Source of the DNA: Hyperoplus lanceolatus
Lineage: Eukaryota > Chordata > Actinopteri > Uranoscopiformes > Ammodytidae
Direction of reading: 5' to 3'
Length of the DNA stretch: 64,000 nucleotides
Assembly: GCA_026929865.2 (NCBI GenBank)
Contig: CM049416.1
Location: forward strand, 17,557,501-17,621,500
Every line of letters begins with the position of its first letter. Within the stretch, counting starts at the first letter, position 1. The notes below the pieces were generated by a model. That model was not told where the DNA came from and ran no database searches. It was given only the letters and a program-made list of their open reading frames with translations. A program made the position numbers and the translations under genes. Shown here piece after piece: positions 43,179 through 55,590 of the stretch.

Positions 43179-44467
43179 TGAAAACAGAGTTTATGGTCAC
43201 GGCAGTGAGTGAAGGCAGAGTGAGCAGCATCACGACAGACAGAACAAGGCATTTCATGTAATCCTTCAATCCTGGGACGCCGTGGGCCAGACTGTCTGGT
43301 TGGGCCCGACTGAGCAGGTCTCTGCAGAAGCACCTTCTCCAGCATGCTGATAAGTCGTTCCAGGGTAGCAGAGTCTGTGGCCTGCGACTGTGGCAGCCCC
43401 TGCCCCCCAGTAGGCGGTACAGGTGGTGGAGAAGCAGTGTGCTGTATGTTCATTGTTACCTTCTCTTTGGCTACTTTGCTCACAGTGGCTGTTAAACCTG
43501 AATGATACTCGCACAAGATTTCTTGGACTTCATGAGCATTCCACTTGTCAATGGTCTTTGAACGAAAGGTCATTAACAGCTCAGGGGTGGGACAGTTTCT
43601 TATAAACATGCGTGTCACCTCAGTGCCAGGACTTTCCAGCATCTTGCCATGCTCTATAAGCCGTTCAACGGCAATGTCAACGGCACAGTGCAGCCTTAGC
43701 CAATAATCAAATGCCTCCTCCCCTTTCTCAGGCAGAGTGGTATAGAAGTCTGCTAGTGGGAGTGATGAGCATGGGGCAGAACCAAAGTGCTTTCGTAGGA
43801 GAGCATAGATGGCTTCAGGGTCACGAGTGATGTCTATGACACTGTTTCTGGTACCCACCCGGGCGATGTCTTTAGCTTTACCCCTAAGGTGAACAAGGAT
43901 CTCCTCAGCCTGTTCCTCGGGTCTTAGGTTACTTTTCTTAATATAAGTTCTCATGAGATCCTCCCACTCTCTAACAGAAACAGAGTCAGAGCTCTCCCCT
44001 CTGAAGCATGGGGGGTCTTTCAGCTTTCTGTGGGATACGAGCTGCACATGAGAGCTGTCAAGCATGTTTGAAGTAGACATTTCAGCATTGGTAGGGGAAG
44101 TGGCAGCATTGGTTAAAGGGGTACTCACAGATGGGCTGAATTGGGTTATAATGTTCTGTACAACCTTCTGAGTAACATGCTGAATTACATCTCCCATCTG
44201 ATTGACAATTTCATTAGCAAGGGCCACAGGGCTAGGGGCAGCAGAACTGGTGTGTTGCGGCTCATTTGAAATACCCACAGGATTACTTAGAGGAGGGGAC
44301 ACATGCCTATTGATCAAAGGGAGCCCTGGTGTACCCTCACTTCCCCCCAAAACAATACCACGCCCATTTACAGGTGTTTCAAACTGCAAAAACAAAGGAG
44401 AACTCAACACTCCTCTCCCCCTGCCAACACCACGAGGGGTGCTATTTCCCTCCCGAATAACACTCAT
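43100..44467 (-). CDS. gag: gypsy gag (capsid and nucleocapsid)
   Basis: A 455-residue gag-like protein. The central part (RPEEQAEEILVHLRGKAKD, AIYALLRKHFGSA, FDYWLRLHCAV) resembles the capsid-like region of Ty3/gypsy gag. Near the C-terminus is a CCHC zinc knuckle, CFQCHSPNHSSRAC (C-x2-C-x4-H-x4-C), which binds the RNA genome. A second Cys/His cluster (CSVCRDAAH) precedes it. The stop follows QQQPEN, within the overlap with the protease frame. Confidence 0.92.
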   Translation of the reverse strand: MSVIREGNSTPRGVGRGRGVLSSPLFLQFETPVNGRGIVLGGSEGTPGLPLINRHVSPPLSNPVGISNEPQHTSSAAPSPVALANEIVNQMGDVIQHVTQKVVQNIITQFSPSVSTPLTNAATSPTNAEMSTSNMLDSSHVQLVSHRKLKDPPCFRGESSDSVSVREWEDLMRTYIKKSNLRPEEQAEEILVHLRGKAKDIARVGTRNSVIDITRDPEAIYALLRKHFGSAPCSSLPLADFYTTLPEKGEEAFDYWLRLHCAVDIAVERLIEHGKMLESPGTEVTRMFIRNCPTPELLMTFRSKTIDKWNAHEVQEILCEYHSGLTATVSKVAKEKVTMNIQHTASPPPVPPTGGQGLPQSQATDSATLERLISMLEKVLLQRPAQSGPTRQSGPRRPRIEGLHEMPCSVCRDAAHSAFTHCRDHKLCFQCHSPNHSSRACPGRTASTTQQQPEN

Positions 44468-44688
44468 TGTGAAAAAAAATTCAATGTCACTTAAAAAAAA
44501 AAATCTAAATACTCAAAGTGCAATAGAGTTAGTACGGATGAGCAGCAGGATTACCACAAAAATCACTATGCGCTCTAAGAGCTCAACAGTACACATGGAA
44601 TGTCCACCTGATTACATATAGAGTAACAGCAGTAGCAGAAAGAATCCCCGGATCGTGCTGAAGAAGCCACCGTCCAGCAGGAGAACGA

Positions 44689-44703
44689 CGAGTCACGGCA
44701 CCA
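44689..44703 (-). other. Primer binding site, tRNA-His type
   Basis: TGGTGCCGTGACTCG lies one base inside the 5' LTR on the minus strand. It is complementary to the 3' end (with CCA) of animal tRNA-His, the likely primer for minus-strand DNA synthesis. Confidence 0.8.
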
Positions 44704-44704
44704 A

Positions 44705-45494
44705 TGTGACCTTCGTAACTATTCCACTGCTGCTGTTCGAATGATTCACAGGGACAAGCTGGATTATGCACCGGACTGGTTTTATTCTGGGACATGGAAA
44801 GACAAACACAACCAGTGTGCAATTACATGAAAGTCCTGCATCTCGTCTTGCTCGCACCACAGAGTGACGACATTTTGTTTCTGAACGTGATCGTATAGAT
44901 TTTGGAAAACATTTGTAAATAAAATATAAAAACATAACATCACATATAAAACAGCACAAATAAACATACCTGGGACATGGAAAGACAAACACAACCAGTG
45001 TGCAATTACATGAAAGTCCTGCATCTCGTCTTGCTCGCACTACAAATAAAAAGAGGAGCTTCGCATGAGCATAGAGGTCACGTGCACCCCGTGCTGAAAG
45101 TAACTAGCTAGTACAGCTTCACACATGTTGGCTGCTAGCCCAAAGACACTCTTCAAACACCACGGCAACAATTAATCACAAAACAACAAAACTACTAGTT
45201 TTACAGATGCCTCATTAGTCAAGCATGTTATACAACAAATGCTGATATTTTATACATCATATGAACCGTAGTTTTCACTTATTACTATACTTAATGTCTG
45301 AGCGAACAGGGCAGCAACTTACCCACAGCGTGACAACATTTTACTTCTGAGCACAAAGCAAAATGCCCAGCATTAAGTAAGAAACCAACTTCCGCTGTAG
45401 ACTTTCACAATAAAATACACAAAGAACTTTTGTTGCAGTCCCAGGTTTGACAGGAATTTAACATTCAAGCCAAGTAATTATTTACACTGTTACA
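44705..45494 (-). repeat. 5' LTR of the gypsy element
   Basis: 790 bp, almost identical to 37311-38100 with the same internal 74-bp duplication. It is followed by the CATA duplication at 45495. Confidence 0.95.
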
Positions 45495-46300
45495 CATATA
45501 TGGATGAACCCGCCTACTCTGCTTGTCTCCACCTGTGGGTCATCAGCCAACGCACCTCTTCCACAGCTATAAGGCATAGAGGACAAAGAGGATGGAGAGG
45601 AGGCAGCTACTGTGCGCTTAAATGGCATTTTTCTGAGTGTGTGTGTTAATGGGCAGATGGACGATTAGCGTATGTGTCCGTCTGAGTCCATTCACACACT
45701 GTTTACATACAGCAGGATGGCAGAGAGAGTGGTGGAACTCCAGCCACTTAGACACACAGGATTCACCAATAAGATTTGTATTTATTTATTTATCTTATGT
45801 TTCGACTGCCTGTGTCCAGAGGTGTAAAGAAAGAATGCCTGGAAAACCATACTTCAGTAGGAGTAGAGATAACTTACTAGACAAAAAGTAATAGGTTACA
45901 AGTTACAAGTCACCTATTGTAGCTGGAAATAAACTGCAAACACATTAGTTCCATGGTGCTTGTAAATATAGTCTTGGGTAGTATACAATATGTTATGAAC
46001 TCTTCAGTTGCGTGTGCAAACATCATAATTGAAAAAAGTAACGAACTAGTGAGTCAAATCATCAGATAAATTAGTAGAATATTTCCAACTGAACTGTAGT
46101 GGAGTAGAAGTGTAAAGTAGCATGGAAAGGAAAATACTCAAGTAAAGACAATGTGCCTCAAACTATTAATCATACAGTAGGCGTACTTGAGTGAATGTAG
46201 TACATGCACCTCTGGTTTGTATGTCCCTCCCAGACCATGTGCTTGGGGCTGAACATGCCCCTCTGCCTGTCTCCTGTTGACTGGGTGAGAAGGTGAGAGG
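45495..46300. other. Flank with a diverged dispersed repeat
   Basis: The stretch 45840-46200 contains AGTAGGAGTAGAGATAACTT and ATACTCAAGTAAAGACAATG motifs seen in a common fish dispersed repeat. No ends could be defined. No gene. Confidence 0.35.

Positions 46301-46378
<78 letters not shown>
46301..46378. repeat. (CA)n microsatellite
   Basis: About 39 CA units. Confidence 0.97.
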
Positions 46379-46380
<2 letters not shown>

Positions 46381-46937
46381 AGTTGTTGTTTTCACAAGCA
46401 TCTCGACACAGGTTGTCCTCCCCCCTTCTTAAATCATGCCACCCAACAACAACCAACACTAGCGGCCACGACGACACATCGCCGAGGGATACCGGTTCCT
46501 GGCTGTCATGGTAACAGCGTGGAGTGACCTTCAGAGAGCTGTTGATGCTCCCCAGAGATGCCCCTCCTACACATACACACACACACCTCCCCACTCCCAC
46601 CTACTTACTCTACTTTGGCGCGGACTTTGTGAGTCATCAACAACAGTAAAATTCACTCTCTCTAGAGGTTTGGGGCTTATTAAAATGGATGAGCAAAATT
46701 AAAAAAAAAAAAAGTAATAATTGGAGAAATGCTGGAATGGTTATAGCAACTACTGAAGTGAACTAACAGCTTTTTCAGCTCAGGCAACCTGCTGATTAGC
46801 ATAGTCGATAACACATCTATCATAAACAGAATAAATGAGATTATGATAATGGCACAGCAAAAGGATCAGAGGGTGTTGTGTTGCACCCATTAATCCATCA
46901 GTATTTACATATACAGTGGGCCGTGCAGGCTTTTATG
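46379..46937. other. No recognised feature
   Basis: Short open frames lie on both strands here, none with splice context. Confidence 0.4.
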
Positions 46938-47207
46938 TAGGGGTGTAACGGTACACGTATTTGTACCGTACCGTGACGGTACAGGCACGTATTTGGTGTT
47001 ACAGAGGTGGACCGCGGTCCGTATGTGGAGTACATAACGTTATTAATGGCTTGTTTTGCGGTGTGGAACTTAAAACTTGTCGTCGGAGTTCCCCCCGGAC
47101 CATTTAGCCTCCGGCTCGGCTCGCACGTGCGCAGTAGCAGCCAGCGATTGAGAGTCTATTAGCTCCATGGTGAGCATGAGGGTCAGGCATGGACCTATAA
47201 AGAAGAG

Positions 47208-47437
47208 GTGTGTATCTCTTGCTCTGACTGCAGTTGGGAGGGACTGCTGCTGGCCGCTGCTCGTTTAGAAGTGTTAAGAGCGATACATGCTTTAGCGACA
47301 GCACAGGGTCTCCAAAAGTCACCAATAACAAAAGAAAAAGTAGCTAGATTGGTCGCTGGTCGCTTTTTATAAAAAAAAGAGTCGCCAGAGGGGTCTGAAA
47401 AGTCGCAGTATATATCGGCTAAGTTGCTAACACTGCC
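47208..47437 (+). mobile_element. CAGTGTTGCCAAC-family fragment in the foldback core
   Basis: It shares with 32020-32279 the segments GGTGTGTATCTC, AGTCGCCAGAGGGG and a terminal GCTAACACTG. The left end of the family is absent. Confidence 0.7.
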
Positions 47438-47491
47438 TGACCCCTCTTTATAGGTCCATGCCTGACCCTCATGCTCACCATGGAGCTAATA

Positions 47492-48144
47492 GGCCGTGTC
47501 CGAACTGCCATACTAGCGTCCTACATCCTACATACTCACCATCTATATACTGCATACTCTCTACTCAAAGATCGATTGTGTATGCGAGCTGCGTCGAAAC
47601 GTTCTCAGTTGAAGTATACTCAAGCAATGAAGAATTTCTTCTTCTTCTTATAAGATTCAGGCAGTTTAGACACTGTTAAGCTTATAACCGCCCTCTACAG
47701 GTTAGATATTGAACTAGATTTTTACAGTTCTGTGTTCATCATATCATCTGTGTTTTAGACCTCTTGTTTTATAATAATTATATTTCGAGGCGGAGGATCC
47801 CTCCGACGCTCTCTGTCCGGCTCATTAGCACTCAGCTGTCTGTGAGTTGAGCTGGACGAGCCGCGGTGTGTGGAACAGCGATCTGTTCTAATCTCTCTCC
47901 ACTATCAGACTCACTTCACTCATTTCACTTAGTAACTCTAATGTTGTTAGGTATTTATCTTCATCTCTTATCTATTGTAAGAGTTTATGAATGACAAGCG
48001 ATTCATACCCAAAATCTTCCCGGAAGTTAGTACTCATCCGGGAATTTCTCACATACCCAAACTCGCATACCCAACCGTCACATACTCAAATTTAAGTCAA
48101 AATGAGTATGAGTAGGACGTTAGTATGGCAGTTCGGACACGGCC
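47492..48144. mobile_element. Nested transposon with ATA target duplication
   Basis: A 653-bp element begins GGCCGTGTCCGAACTGCCAT and ends in the reverse complement. It is flanked by ATA at 47489-47491 and 48145-48147. The intact left arm of the host element supplies the pre-insertion sequence (GAGCTAATAGACTCTC in reverse complement), which proves a 3-bp duplication. Short inverted repeats and a 3-bp duplication fit the PIF/Harbinger group or a related one. No coding region was recognised. Confidence 0.88.
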
Positions 48145-48366
48145 ATAGACTCTCAATCGCTGGCTGCTACTGCGGACGTGCGAGCCGAGCCGGAGGCTAA
48201 ATGGTCCGGGGGGAACTCCGACGACAAGTTTTAAGTTCCACACCGCAAAACAAGCCATTAATAACGTTATGTACTCCACATACGGACCGCGGTCCACCTC
48301 TGTAACACCAAATACGTGCCTGTACCGTCACGGTACGGTACAAATACGTGTACCGTTACACCCCTA

Positions 48367-48715
48367 CTGAGCACATAAACGCACGCACACTAACACACAC
48401 ATACACACACACACACACACACCTTTGTTGGACAAAGACAATAAAAAAATTGTGGGCAGTGTTGAGACGACTCCTGAAGAGTCTCAGAGTGTGTAAAATA
48501 AAGTACAAAGTCCATGTAAACATTAAGTCATCGCCATTTTTTTATGTTTAAATTTGCAGAAGTCACAATTAAATCACAACTTTGCACATTGTTTTAATAC
48601 ATACACTCCTTAGTACTGTTTTCAGAGCCATGATAGACAACCACTTGGTAGAAGAGTGATGGGTTCAAGGCTGGTAACGCTGCCACCCACTGGAGGAGAA
48701 CAGGAGGTGAGGCAC

Positions 48716-48769
<54 letters not shown>

Positions 48770-48989
48770 TGTGTGTGTGTAAACTCATCATACACTTTGC
48801 ATAGATGACGCACAGTGCAATCTAAACTATAAAGCGTCAATAATGTTCCCAGCAGCCATTAGGGGTCTGTGGGCAGCAAATGTGGAGCAGAGCTTTTTCA
48901 TCACATTTATAGTAAGTTTTAGTCATCTATCTGGCAGTCAATACTGTGGCACTTAGAGCTCAGCGTGATGGTTTTATACAGTAAATATG

Positions 48990-49025
<36 letters not shown>

Positions 49026-50457
49026 TGTTGTCTGTCTGTGGGTGTTTTTTTAAGGAAGACGAGATGTGTGGAGTCCTCCTAGATGGACAACATACAGTAT
49101 TTAAAACGACTGAATAGAGTTTGTCGTGATGTGGGAGTGGCATGTATCAGACTGATAATCAGTTGGTTGAGTACTGTGTGTTGTTTGTTTGAGTAGTTTT
49201 GACAATTCCACATTGACACTCGAGTTTGTTGTGTTGTACCTGTGGCGGTGCTGTTATAATAGTGTCTCCTGTCTATGCTTTCTCCTTCTCACCTGCTGTG
49301 TGTGTGAATGTGTGTGTGTGTGTGTTTGCTGTTGTCTGTGTTTTTTTAAGGAAGACGAGATGTGTGGAGTCCTCCTAGATGAATGTGATTGGACAGCCAG
49401 ACACATTTTTTTTATTATTTTTTTTATTGAAAAGATTGATTGGGGATGAACGCATGTCTGTATCATGTTGTCATGACAACCCCCTGGAGGCCGAGAAGGG
49501 GGGGAAAAGGGGGAATCTTTTCTGAAACAGATTACTTAATTCCCAACAGTGAACCAAGCCACTCATTACTGTCCTCTGTCTCTGCTGCAAGGGGCCTTAC
49601 CACTATCCGTATGGTGTGTGTGTGTGTGTGTGTGTGGAAAGCAGCGTGTGTTTGTGTGTGTGTTTTTGTGTTTTGTATGTTTGTGTGTGTGTGTGTGTTT
49701 GTGTCCGCACGCACAACTAATTGCAAAGGTCTGTTGTGCTGCTGCAGTTGGTTTATCAGGCTCAAAGCATAGATTACGGCATACATGAATAACATTCCCT
49801 TTTGAATGCTGACCTGCACATTCTAGGCCATACAAACTCTCCTCTAAAACCCCCAAAATAAATAATTTCATGACTAATAGAACTAATTTAGCACTTTAGA
49901 GGGTCGGAGATACCAAACAATTTGTTTCTGATCAGATACTATAAAATAGCATGGCCAGAATCATTTATATCAAACAACAAAACATTAATCAGTTGGACAG
50001 AGCAGGGTCCAAGTCATAAGGACATAAGTTTACAGAAAGTTATATAGAAGTCAGACCCATGAAAACAGCCGCCAATAGACCAAATGACAGAGCAGAACAT
50101 GGGTTTGTAGTGCCATCTCATATAGATCTTTTTTTTTCTTCTTTTAGGATAATGGGTCATAAGGGGTGGCGGGGTAGACAGAAGTCATTTTCGGTGAGAG
50201 AGTGATTTAGGTGACAGCTGCAGTGATAAAATAGGCCAGATAGGACAGGTAGAGAGTGTTCGGATATGCTTTATAGCAGCTGATAATGCAATAGCCGCAG
50301 GATAAAGATATAATCTTGTGGCCAAATGTAATAAATGTCTTCTGAAAATGGAATATAGCATTTTTTATCAAGGAATTTCTGGCTAATAATATAGCACAGT
50401 GTTGTCATCTTACATTCATTGTTATTTTTTATCATCATTTAGATATTTGGTAATTTT
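48367..50457. other. Microsatellite-rich intergenic sequence
   Basis: It contains CA/TG runs at 48389-48421, 48718-48780, 48990-49022, 49301-49324 and 49615-49700. A ~40-bp phrase (AAGGAAGACGAGATGTGTGG, AGTCCTCCTAGATG) occurs twice, at about 49052 and 49349, each time after a TG run. No gene was seen. Confidence 0.7.
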
Positions 50458-50858
50458 GAAGGTACAGTGTGTAATATTGGAGTATTTAGCCACATCTAGT
50501 GGTGAGATTCTAGAGTGCTATGCTCCCTTGCCAACCCCTCCCTTTCGGAGAATTTACAGAAGCTACGGAGGCCTTCAAGAACAAGAGGCTAGTTACAAAA
50601 GATGGAACCAACAACCACTACCAGGTGCATTTCCGGTGCACACCCACTCAACATAAACACGAGTATGGCCATTCAGTTTGTCTGTTCTGTGCTACAGTAG
50701 AAACATGGTGGGAGGCTAAAGTATTATTCTATGGTATAAAAAAAAAAATATTTTCAAGCGATTTTACACATATTAAAACACATTCATGAATATTATATTC
50801 TAATTCTACCAAGTTTGTTTTGAAAAATGCCAATCAATTCTACACAATGTACCATTAA
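50458..50858. mobile_element. MITE-like repeat, copy 3 (diverged)
   Basis: GAAGGTACAGTGTGTAATAT at the left and TACACAATGTACCATTAAA at the right are inverted. The interior AGCTACGGAGGCCTTCAAGA is homologous to the block in copies 1 and 2. Confidence 0.6.
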
Positions 50859-53467
50859 AAGGGTATTTTGAGAAACAAAATTCTTCATAGTTCTTCTTGG
50901 TTCTAAAAGCACTTTGCATGGGTGTATAGGGACTTCTTGACAGACTGGATAATTACATTTGATCTGTACTTTGACATCTCCTGCCAGGAGGCAAAGACAA
51001 CTTGAAAAATCAGCCAAATGATTTAAAATGATGACATTTTTATAAATGTCATGCCTTTATCAGAATTCCATTGACTTTTACAGGGCTTTTCAAAGGAAGG
51101 GCATCTCTGCATGCGGTCCAGGTGTTGAGTTAAGTGCATGCGAGGCGTCTGTAGTCTTGTCATGGCAGTTTCGGCTCCAACGCGGTGCTGTTTGTCTTCA
51201 GAGAAAAAAAGAGGCATTTTTCACAGTGGCTCGACAGAGAAAAATGTCACTAACTTGAAAGAGACATACTGAGAGATTGTGTGTGTGCCTTCTGCTGGAA
51301 GTACAGTGTGACATTAGGGGTTGGGAACCACAACGCAATAAATTCTCCCATCGCCGAGCACATTTCTATTTGACAGGCTCTAAAGTCTTTCCTCGGATAT
51401 CACTCGGTTGTTGAGATAATGAGGTATAAAAGGTGCATGGGTAAAGGCACAAGTCATTTTCAGGCTGGCTGTTTGAGAAAATGGGCTTGCTGTGATAAAG
51501 TGGAGCAGAAAGCACAGGCAAAGGAAATTGCACCAATATGTCTAGTATCCTCATCCATCCATCCATCCATCCATCCATACTAGCTCTTTCTGGCATCGTG
51601 ACCCCTGTGTGGATGAGTGCCCCCCCCTTACATCACGAAACCCTGGAGATTGAGGAGATTGGTGGGAGAACCAAGAGCATGAAACCAACAGATAATGAAA
51701 TATGGCTGGGCTTTTTTCTACAAGGACAAGATAAGGCCTGCCTCTCATCTCATGTCTGACTATCAGCCTCTCAAGATCTAATGCACTTTGTGGAGTCTAG
51801 ATGTGTCTATTCACAGCCGTACATACACAAACAAGGAAGATTGCGTACATGGTCGTCAATACATCATTGCAATTACAGTCGTGATTTGATAAGGTAAGAC
51901 ACAACAGTGTAAAGGTACTTAAGGGTAGGTTGTTGTCTAAATCACTTTTAGTCAAAATCAGTGAATCTGTCCTCACGATCTGCTACCTGTCCGTACTGTG
52001 TGTGCACTGACTCCACCTTCATGTATTTCTATCCTATAGAAAGTTTACAGGTGACATTGGTAGGCTAAACTATAGTCTTGGTCATCCCCTCAAATGGCCA
52101 ACACACAAATATTTAACATGAGGTCGATTTGCAATTGAATTTATTTTCCAAAATTCATTAAATTGTACTTTAAATAGCTGTAATGAAAGAAAAACAAACC
52201 CAGCACAAAGAGATTTAGAAAGAACACACTGTTATAAATTTGCGCTGCCAAAGGCTTAAGACAATATGCATTCATCACAGCAGTTCAGCAAGACAAGTGT
52301 AATCCTAGTGTTGTTGGCTTTTCATGTCAGGTATGTTACACTTGGCAGTAAAATCTCTATTACCTTTCAACTGTTTTCTTTGTCACTGTTGATTGTACTA
52401 AGAAAAAAAGGGAATATTAATGTGTCAGGAAAGTTTTTATGGCCATAGTTCACTTACACAGGCTGCTGACAGCCTGGTATGTCAAATGGATGATTTATTT
52501 TCATTCACTTTATTGGCTTCTGCTTTTAGAAAAATACTATTTTGTTTGCGTTACACCAGATCTCCACAGTCGATGCACTGCAGCCGTAGATGGTTTGTCT
52601 TACCTTATAGTTGTGAGGGCTCAGGATATGACTCTGATCAGGAGACCAGATGTTGTACACAGAGAAGGGAGTTCATCATAGGTTTTTATTGTTTGTATTT
52701 TTCATGTTTAATGTATTAAGTTATCAATTTGATTGCTTGACAGTTCCTCTGATATTAAAATGCTTACAAAGTCATCAAACAAACTGAAAGCTAACAACTA
52801 TCAGAACTGTCTTTCTTCACCATATTATAACTGTGATACCAGTTAAAATATAAAAGTTATTCAGAAATAAATAGGGAATTATGACCAATTAGAATAAAGC
52901 TTTAGTTGTTTACCCCAGTATTTGAATTAAATAATTTATTTTTGCTTACCTCTAAGAAGACAACTTTAAATAAACTCATGTAGAATTTATTTACCCCTTC
53001 TACAGGTTGGTAGAATCACCAAATTAGTTAAAAAAAAAATGGGCAGTGACTAATTTGAAATGGTCGAGGATTTATTGATAATCCTTGCAAAGCTTCAAAA
53101 CACAAACCAATATCGACTCTCTATGACGGATAGGATTGTGCTGCCATCTATACTTCAGTAAGGCTCCTGTGTTGCTGTCGAGGGTGAATGAGAGGTCTTT
53201 TGTTAAAAAATGGCAGATACTGAATGAATTGTCTTTGCCCTCTGTGAGTATTCCAAATGACACCACCAACTTCTCATAAAAATGCTAATAGGGATTATGG
53301 AGAGAGCCTCCAGCGCGTTTGATCAGCAGAAAGAGGCCATTATCTGGATATTTAGTTGACATTAGTCCTGATATGCTTCCTATATACACGTTCTATTCCA
53401 CTCTGTCACTAGGTGAGGGGATGAATGGATTTGAATGGTTTAATGGAGGTTCTATTCTGTGTGTGTG
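50859..53467. other. No recognised gene
   Basis: A short (ATCC)n run lies at 51551-51578. A minus-strand frame at 53072-53269 contains SFTLDSNTGALLK, vaguely cadherin-like, but it lacks splice sites and further domain context. Confidence 0.45.
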
Positions 53468-53841
<374 letters not shown>

Positions 53842-53959
53842 AGAAAGCTAGGCGGATGAACGGAACCCCCCGCCACCTTCACATTGCATTACTGACTCAG
53901 TGGCTTTGTATCATCACATCAAATTAGTCTTAATGAACACAGACGAGCCGACTGGAGAG

Positions 53960-55327
53960 ACATAATCAAACTTTTATTAAATGTTTTAATCTTCTGTACA
54001 TGCATAATGAAGTGGGAAGAGAGATGGGTGTGGGATGTCTGTCTTGATCTTTACCCCAAAACGTGTCAGCGTATGTGGAAGCGGAGTTAGCTATTGATGG
54101 ACTAAAAACCTATTGATTAATTGTGCTGGAGCTCATTGAATGGCTCCTCCTCAGTAGAATAAAAAATATCTAAATATACAGAAAGTGAAAAAATGCCACT
54201 ACCAGCCAAGCCTGTTCCCTTGAGTAAACAGAAGAGATGCATTTTTTTTAAGTATGTTCCTTCAGTTCATTTGGTTATCATACAAAAAAATGCACTGTAG
54301 CTCATTCCACACATCTTAGATGCCATACACAGAGCAGCTCAACACGATCTATCAAATATTGCATAAGGACATAACCTGTAAACGAATTACAGAAAGCACA
54401 ATGCCTTTAAAAAAACAATCCATATATATACTAGGTAAGGGTTTCAGTAAAACATTTCATCAAGGATAGGTATGATACTCAGATGTTGACATTTGAAATG
54501 TGTAAAGCATATAATTGGTATGAAGTCTCGTTTGTTACCTTTTTTTCCTATTGGAAATGGTCTTCATACAATTTTGTAGATGCCCCTTTTGGGATTCAAT
54601 TGTATCAGGGAATAATTGGATGAAAGTAAATCTGGCACCAAAGTTCATTATTAAAGCACCAAACTTGAACTAGTTTTGATCGACAAGATCGAAAGTAGAT
54701 CGACAAGTAGAATCTCTCAAGCATCGTAAGGCACTATGCCCACTTTAGCTGATGGTACTGTAGCAGTAATTATCTTGAATTTGGTCCAAGTGTTCCTTCA
54801 ACAGAGGGCTCCAATCGTTACAAGTACACTGATGAAACTGCACTAGACATAATTCAAACATTGCAAACATGTTACCTGGGTGGCTGCTGTGTGCATGGAA
54901 GTAGAAACTTTTTTTTAAAACTATTAAAAACACGTTTAAAAAGACTTTGTGTGCGCTTTTTGTTTGTGTAGCACATACATTCATTTCACTTCTGCTTTTT
55001 CAGATCAAAATAATCCAAAAAGTGGATCAATCTAAAATGGCCTATATACAATACATTTACATTAAATATTTATATGATGACATATAAACCCCGTGAGAGT
55101 GTCAGGTCAGGAGAACATTAGCCCACACTTGTCTCAGCCGATAACAACAAATGTTATAAATCCTCCTTACAGGGATATTTTGTAGGCTGAGTATGACTAC
55201 TTTCACCTCTGACAGACAGAAACAAACACATTAAAAGGCCATGCATCTGGACTTGATCCAGGGCAGGAGAAAGGAGAGAATAGAGATGCTCCATTGGTCA
55301 GGTGGGGAGACTGGGTTGTTTGTGCAT
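53960..55327 (-). other. pawr: Probable 3' UTR of PAWR
   Basis: Sequence downstream of the PAWR stop with no repeats recognised. A canonical AATAAA on the minus strand lies in TTTAATAAAAG near 53970-53980, which would give a 3' UTR of about 1.35 kb. The extent is inferred from that signal alone. Confidence 0.45.
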
Positions 55328-55414
55328 CTACCTCGTCAGCTGACCCACCACTTTCAGCAGCGTCTTGTTCTCCTGTTTGAGTTGCTCACACTCGTCTTCA
55401 ATGTCATCCAGGTC
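55328..55414 (-). CDS. pawr: PAWR (Par-4), last coding exon
   Basis: The acceptor CCCTCTCTGCAG ends at 55415 and the stop TAG is at 55330-55328. It encodes 28 residues, DLDDIEDECEQLKQENKTLL then KVVGQLTR. This is the C-terminal end of the leucine zipper of prostate apoptosis response protein 4, which dimerises and binds partners such as WT1 and atypical PKC. The match to the vertebrate protein end is very close; a Cys stands where mammals usually have Asn. It joins in phase 0 with the exon at 60710-60814. Confidence 0.93.
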   Translation of the reverse strand, partial: DLDDIEDECEQLKQENKTLLKVVGQLTR

Positions 55415-55590
55415 CTGCAGAGAGGGCAAAGCATGTGTTGTTGTACTCTGTCTGCACACTGTTATGCTCTTATATTGCACATTTTCAATTTCTTTAGTTT
55501 CCTTTTAAGGTTAATAATGTTCTTCTTTAGATTCCGATACGGTTATGTTTTGACTTACTTTTGCGCTATTTAGAATGTATTGTAATTATA

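Larger units (their letters stand above)
37311..45494 (-). mobile_element. Ty3/gypsy LTR retrotransposon, apparently complete and young
   Basis: An 8184-bp minus-strand element with two 790-bp LTRs (37311-38100 and 44705-45494) that start TGTGACC and end GTTACA. Four-base duplications CATA flank it (37307-37310 and 45495-45498). By eye the LTRs differ at one position (37378 versus 44772). Internal order on the minus strand is LTR, primer site, gag, protease, RT, RNase H, integrase, polypurine tract, LTR, the Ty3/gypsy order. No envelope gene was seen. It would copy itself through RNA. The one-base offset between the protease and RT frames suggests this copy is not fully intact. Confidence 0.95.
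46938..48366. mobile_element. Long-arm foldback element (hAT-like)
   Basis: It starts TAGGGGTGTAACGGTACACG and ends with the exact reverse complement. Each arm is about 270 bp and nearly perfect (46938-47207 against 47438-47491 plus 48148-48366). A 230-bp core (47208-47437) from the CAGTGTTGCCAAC family sits between the arms. A second transposon (47492-48144) splits the right arm. No transposase is encoded, and no 8-bp target duplication was found. The arms are homologous to 3131-3330. Confidence 0.85.

Noticed and set aside
37311..45494. Endogenous retrovirus
   Set aside because: There is no envelope-like frame between integrase and the 3' LTR, and the domain layout and gag match Ty3/gypsy retrotransposons.
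53072..53269. Cadherin-like exon (SFTLDSNTGALLK)
   Set aside because: The similarity is short, there is no flanking acceptor/donor pair in frame, and no other cadherin motif is nearby.
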